A stretch of 9,611 nucleotides of DNA from JACRBK01 sp964427955 (lineage in GTDB: Bacteria > Chloroflexota > Anaerolineae > Aggregatilineales > Aggregatilineaceae). The position numbers were made by a program, and so were the translations under genes. The stretch lies in the NCBI GenBank assembly GCA_964427955.1, contig CAYRWY010000219.1, forward strand, positions 1 through 9,611, written 5' to 3'. Below the pieces are notes generated by a model. The model had not been told where the DNA came from. It was given only the letters and a program-made list of their open reading frames with translations, and did no database searches. Positions 6,658 to 9,611 of the stretch are shown here, piece by piece; the stretch's first letter is position 1; each line of letters begins with the position of its first letter.

Positions 6658-6764
6658 ACCTCGGCAGGCGGAACGATGTCGAATTAAGCCCCCGGTGGGG
6701 CACCTGCTGTCTGCGGCAAAGGGCCAGCTTGCGCTGGCAACCTTGTATTAAATTGACGAAGATC

Positions 6765-6793
6765 ATCATACCAGCCGCCCTGCTCGAAGTCAA
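6765..6793 (-). promoter_or_regulatory. Promoter of rplJ-rplL
   Basis: On the minus strand TTGACT (6788-6793) and TATGAT (6765-6770) are spaced by 17 bases, and the -10 is preceded by TGG, an extended -10. Both hexamers match at about 5/6 or close to it. Transcription would start near 6758, just before the first hairpin of the L10 leader. The -35 begins only 11 bases after the stop codon of the upstream transglutaminase gene. Confidence 0.75.
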
Positions 6794-6804
6794 GGGCGTG
6801 CATC

Positions 6805-9324
6805 TTAATCCTCGCCCGGATCGCGGTGCAGGACCTGGGCCACCTTGCGCCGGATGAACGTCCAGCGCGCCTGGTGCCAGGCGTCGTGCGCCACGCGGCT
6901 GACTGCGTGAGCATCAGGATAGTCGGGGGGCGCATAGCGATCCTCGACATAGGTGCGCGTGATCGTGCTGATCGGTTTTTCGCCTTCGGGCATTTCCCCG
7001 ACGAGCTGGCGGCGGCGCTCGTCCGGCGTGGACGACTCGGCAAAGTGCAGCCCCAACCAGCGGGCGTAGATCGCCAGCCGGGCATACGCACGCTGGATCG
7101 GGTTGAGTCCTCCCAGCCCCCGGTATTCGACGTACCAGATCAAGAACAACCCCGCCAACACGACGGCCAACAGCAGCGCCGCCAGGATACCCAACGTGAG
7201 CAGCACGACCCGCAGCACATGACTTCCACCGTCCCGGTCTACCTTCGTCACGCCGGGTGGCGGCGGAGTCGTGGCCGTCGGCGCGGGGGACGGAGTAGGG
7301 GTGGGTGTCGAGGGCATGAACGGCTGCTGCATCGCCGTCGTCGGCGTGGCGTTGGCCCCGCTATCCTGCGTGGGCGGGAGCGCGGTAGGCGTGGCGGTTG
7401 GCTGCGGCGTCGGGCTGGGCTGCGGGGTGGTCGTCGGCAGGATGGTCTGCGGCGTCTCGTCGTCCGGGCGATCCAGCGGGGCTTCGTCCGCGGTAGGCTC
7501 GAACTCCACCCAGCCGTAGCCAGGGAAATAGACTTCCACCCAGGTGTGGGCATCGCGCTCGCGGACCAGGAAGGCATTCCGCCCGGCGTCCCAGGTACCT
7601 TGGGCAAAGCCCGCCGCCATGCGTGATGGCACTCCCAGCGACCGCAGCATCATGACCATCGCCGTCGCATAGTAATTGCAGTAGCCCTGCTTCTCCTCGA
7701 ACAAAAACCATTCGACCGGGTCGGAGCCTTTGGGCGGGGCCGGGATCGATTCGTTGTACTGGATGTTGGTGCGCAGCCAATGTTCGATGGCTTTGGCCTG
7801 GGCGTACGGGGTCTGCGCGCCCGCCTCCGTGACGATCTGCCAGGCTTGTTCGCGCACGCGCTGAGACACGTAATCACCGCCCTGGAGATACAGCCGCGTC
7901 ACCCAGGCGGGATAGTTCGTGCCCGCGCCCCGCAGCATAGTGGCCGTGGCCGTGCTGATCGACGAGACCGCCGTGTATTTATCGCCGCCGCGGATGGTGC
8001 TGCGCGCATTGATGATCGCCACGTCCGACTCGCGGTTGTCGTTCACACAGCCTTTGCCGAAGTCGTCCACGCAGTCCAGTTCGGCCTCGACCGGAATGCC
8101 GATCTGCACCGGCTGCGGCGCGGCATAGACCAGTTTCGAGGCGCGGATCAGCAGCGTGAAGGTCTGCTCTACGTCCTGACGCGCGCCCGGCAGCGTGACG
8201 CCGACATTCAGCCGCAGACCAGGATCGTCGGTGTAGGCGCGCACGGTGCGAATGTGCCGCCAGCGCCACGAGCTGAAATCATACGAGTCGTAGACGGTCG
8301 AGCGCCAGTAGTAGCGCGGGCCGAGCGGCGCTTCGACATACATTACGGGCCGGTCGCTGAGCTGGATCGCCCCGCTGAGTTGCAGCTCGTCGCCGCCATA
8401 ATATTCGGCGGTGGCGATGCCTTCGCCTTCCAGCGACGAAAACAGCCGGTTCCACAGGTCGGCCAGCTTCATCAGCGTGTCTTGTGAGAACAACTTCTGG
8501 ACGCGGTCCAGGTTTTTGTCGTCCTGCCCGGTGGGCATGTTCCAGGCGACCAGGACCAGGACCAGGGCCAGGGTGCCGCCTGCCTGGAAGAACGTGCGCC
8601 GCACATAATTGGGGAAGCTGATCCGGTGGACGAACCACTCATACTCGCGGTTGTCGATATGCGACCGGATGAGCAGCATCAGCGAGAGCAGGACGAACAC
8701 CGCCAGGTACAGGTTGAGCGAGGTTTTGCCCTGGTAGTAAAACTGGTTGGTGATCAGCACCAGTCCGGTCGGCGTGATGACGCGCCAGACCCGGTCCACG
8801 CGAAAAACGTGCCAGGCGGCGTTATGCCCCAAGAACCAGAACAGGATGGAGAGAAAGACGACGAACGCCACGTTGTCATTCGCGGGCTGATCGCCAGCAA
8901 TCGCCTGATTGAGCCACAGGTTGAGTTCGTGCAGCAGCGTATCGGTGCGCGACCACAGCGATCCGCCACCGCTCATCATAAAGGCATTGACCACGAGCAC
9001 GACGGCGAGGCTGTAGACCGCGCTTAAAATCAGCGCCACCAGTTCCGAATAGTGACTGCGCGCCAGCAGAAAGCCAAACCCGACGGCGAAAAAACTGACC
9101 CACGTTAACGCCCGCAGTCCGCTGGTCCAATGGGCGGTGTTGACCGCCAGGGCCGTGACGATCATCAGGCCCCAGACCATCATCAGGCTGCTGAGATCGC
9201 CGCGCGCAAACACGGTGCGGGTGTAGTTGCGCAGCCGCCGTCGCCAGCGGCTGGTGGCGCGTGGGGGGTGGTTTCCCTGCCGGTTGGCAGCGCGCACGGG
9301 GCGCATGTTTTGTGTTGTTCGCAT
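6805..9324 (-). CDS. Membrane-bound transglutaminase-like protein (TgpA architecture)
   Basis: The 839-residue inner-membrane protein has the layout of the TgpA family (hydrophobic N-terminal domain, transglutaminase core, DUF4129-like tail). Hydrophobic segments lie at about 46-62, 72-88, 95-116, 152-168, 183-197, 203-219 and 250-262; an extracytoplasmic region of about 265-700 follows; one more segment lies at 704-731. The core shows the nucleophile in GYCNYYATAM (Cys549), the histidine in RDAHTWVEV (His593) and GYGWVEFEPT (602-611), where the third position is Glu609 instead of the usual Asp. Residues 612-690 are a Pro/Thr-rich linker. The tail (740-839) resembles DUF4129. Cys418 and Cys426 could form a disulfide. 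The ATG at 9324 has only a distant AGGA; an internal Met7 is a weaker alternative. In other bacteria such genes often sit with a MoxR ATPase and a DUF58 gene; neither is seen here. The substrate is unknown. Confidence 0.9.
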   Translation of the reverse strand: MRTTQNMRPVRAANRQGNHPPRATSRWRRRLRNYTRTVFARGDLSSLMMVWGLMIVTALAVNTAHWTSGLRALTWVSFFAVGFGFLLARSHYSELVALILSAVYSLAVVLVVNAFMMSGGGSLWSRTDTLLHELNLWLNQAIAGDQPANDNVAFVVFLSILFWFLGHNAAWHVFRVDRVWRVITPTGLVLITNQFYYQGKTSLNLYLAVFVLLSLMLLIRSHIDNREYEWFVHRISFPNYVRRTFFQAGGTLALVLVLVAWNMPTGQDDKNLDRVQKLFSQDTLMKLADLWNRLFSSLEGEGIATAEYYGGDELQLSGAIQLSDRPVMYVEAPLGPRYYWRSTVYDSYDFSSWRWRHIRTVRAYTDDPGLRLNVGVTLPGARQDVEQTFTLLIRASKLVYAAPQPVQIGIPVEAELDCVDDFGKGCVNDNRESDVAIINARSTIRGGDKYTAVSSISTATATMLRGAGTNYPAWVTRLYLQGGDYVSQRVREQAWQIVTEAGAQTPYAQAKAIEHWLRTNIQYNESIPAPPKGSDPVEWFLFEEKQGYCNYYATAMVMMLRSLGVPSRMAAGFAQGTWDAGRNAFLVRERDAHTWVEVYFPGYGWVEFEPTADEAPLDRPDDETPQTILPTTTPQPSPTPQPTATPTALPPTQDSGANATPTTAMQQPFMPSTPTPTPSPAPTATTPPPPGVTKVDRDGGSHVLRVVLLTLGILAALLLAVVLAGLFLIWYVEYRGLGGLNPIQRAYARLAIYARWLGLHFAESSTPDERRRQLVGEMPEGEKPISTITRTYVEDRYAPPDYPDAHAVSRVAHDAWHQARWTFIRRKVAQVLHRDPGED

Positions 9325-9353
9325 AGATTACAATTTCGTCCTATACGGCTCAG

Positions 9354-9382
9354 ATTCTAAGGCTTTCGCCGGAGATCACCAA
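9354..9382 (-). promoter_or_regulatory. Possible promoter of the transglutaminase gene
   Basis: On the minus strand TTGGTG (9377-9382) and TAGAAT (9354-9359) are separated by 17 bases. The -10 matches 5/6 and the -35 3/6. Transcription would start near 9347, about 23 bases before the ATG. Confidence 0.45.
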
Positions 9383-9390
9383 AAGTCCGG

Positions 9391-9419
9391 TTGTCTCACG
9401 GCGCGTCAGTGCATATAAT
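9391..9419 (+). promoter_or_regulatory. Promoter of the lipoprotein gene, probably leaderless
   Basis: TATAAT (9414-9419) is a perfect -10, and TTGTCT (9391-9396) is a 4/6 -35 with a 17-base spacer. The expected start of transcription, about seven bases after the -10, falls at 9426-9427, which is the A of the ATG start codon. Confidence 0.7.
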
Positions 9420-9426
9420 TCCCACC

Positions 9427-9611
9427 ATGATACCCAACAAACCATTCTTCTTACTCACCGTTTGCCTGACGTTTGGATTATTAGTGGCCTGCGAGCCGCT
9501 GGCCCCGGACCAGTCGCCGCAGTATGTGGTCTTGACGGGCGAGACGGCGGTGCCGGTGGGCAGCCCGGTCTTCACGCCGCTGGTGGGCGGCCTCGTCCCG
9601 ACCCAGGGGCC
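9427..9611 (+). CDS. Lipoprotein, 5' part (continues beyond window)
   Basis: The frame stays open from ATG 9427 to the end of the window (61 codons plus two bases). The product begins MIPNKPFFLLTVCLTFGLLV and then has Ala21-Cys22, so a short basic start, a hydrophobic stretch and a lipobox LVAC (19-22) mark a lipoprotein signal peptide with Cys22 as the lipidated residue. The mature part seen so far (EPLAPDQSPQYVVLTGETAV and on) is rich in Pro, Val and Gly and is too short to place in a family. No Shine-Dalgarno precedes the ATG. The gene diverges from the transglutaminase gene across 102 bases, so the two could share control at the cell envelope; that is inference. Confidence 0.8.
   Translation, partial: MIPNKPFFLLTVCLTFGLLVACEPLAPDQSPQYVVLTGETAVPVGSPVFTPLVGGLVPTQG

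Larger units (their letters stand above)
6528..6758 (-). promoter_or_regulatory. L10 leader (autogenous control region of rplJ-rplL)
   Basis: The untranslated leader of about 230 bases carries the conserved marks of the ribosomal L10 leader family: GCAGACAGCAGGTGCC, then GCTTAAT, then CCGCCTGCCGAGGT, in that order on the minus strand (about 6715 down to 6658). GCAGG pairs with CCTGC to close the core, and inside it GCCCC/GGGGC (6688-6701) forms a hairpin. A 5' hairpin GCCAGC-GCAA-GCTGGC (6723-6738) has a GNRA tetraloop. In this family the L10-L12 complex binds the core and lowers expression of its own operon. Downstream lie an antiterminator and an intrinsic terminator, listed separately, and a Shine-Dalgarno for the TTG start. 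Confidence 0.85.

Noticed and set aside
6528..6659. N-terminal extension of L10 from ATG 6659
   Set aside because: The 44 extra codons correspond to the antiterminator and terminator hairpins and the Shine-Dalgarno; L10 homology starts at the TTG.
7250..7450. Repetitive-looking GC-rich stretch
   Set aside because: It encodes the Pro/Thr-rich linker of the transglutaminase protein (PTPTPTPSP-like); the repetition is at the codon level and not a DNA repeat element or CRISPR.
6826..8487. Long plus-strand frames inside the transglutaminase gene (6826-7626 and 7780-8487)
   Set aside because: They are Arg/Gly-rich or low-complexity shadows of a gene with a clear catalytic core on the minus strand.
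1..9611. Mobile element, CRISPR array, tRNA/rRNA or toxin-antitoxin module
   Set aside because: I saw no regularly spaced repeats, terminal inverted repeats with a transposase, cloverleaf sequences or small paired toxin-like frames.

Overview
The window is an ordinary chromosomal, GC-rich bacterial segment with no mobile elements, CRISPR array, tRNA or rRNA. Several features fit Chloroflexota (Anaerolineae-like): an FHA protein with an N-terminal zinc ribbon, a TgpA-like transglutaminase with a long Pro/Thr linker, a lone long-form nucleotidyltransferase beside gyrB, and short lineage-specific PH-like proteins. That placement is inference from gene style, not from a marker comparison.

Layout. 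Positions 1-1076 (+) hold the 3' part of gyrB. It converges on a sugar nucleotidyltransferase of the RmlA-long type (1121-2200, -) across a shared hairpin terminator. Upstream of that gene on the same strand is a four-repeat TPR protein (2292-2825, -), which diverges from a zinc-ribbon/FHA protein (2964-3485, +). The FHA gene converges, with 12 bases between, on an unrecognised soluble protein of 370 aa that looks like two related halves (3498-4610, -). This diverges from a two-TM protein with a PH-like cytosolic domain (4775-5437, +). That gene converges on rplL across a second hairpin terminator.

Positions 5514-6758 (-) are the ribosomal stalk unit: promoter, L10 leader, attenuator terminator, rplJ (TTG start) and rplL. 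Upstream on the same strand is an 839-aa membrane transglutaminase (6805-9324, -), and diverging from it is the start of a lipoprotein gene (9427 to the window end, +) that appears to be leaderless.

The most informative structure is the rplJ leader. From the sequence one can read a near-consensus promoter, the conserved L10-binding core, a 10-11 bp intrinsic terminator with a U tract, and an antiterminator pairing that competes for the terminator's 5' arm and borrows bases from the end of the L10 core. This is a complete autogenous attenuation switch. The class is known, but the window lets the whole circuit be read, and it lies in an unusual gene context: rplJL follows a transglutaminase gene rather than rplK-rplA, and rpoB does not follow. 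I found no convincing undescribed multi-gene system. The best candidates for new biology are the 370-aa duplicated-domain protein and the possible coupling of tgpA transcription to the L10 attenuator.
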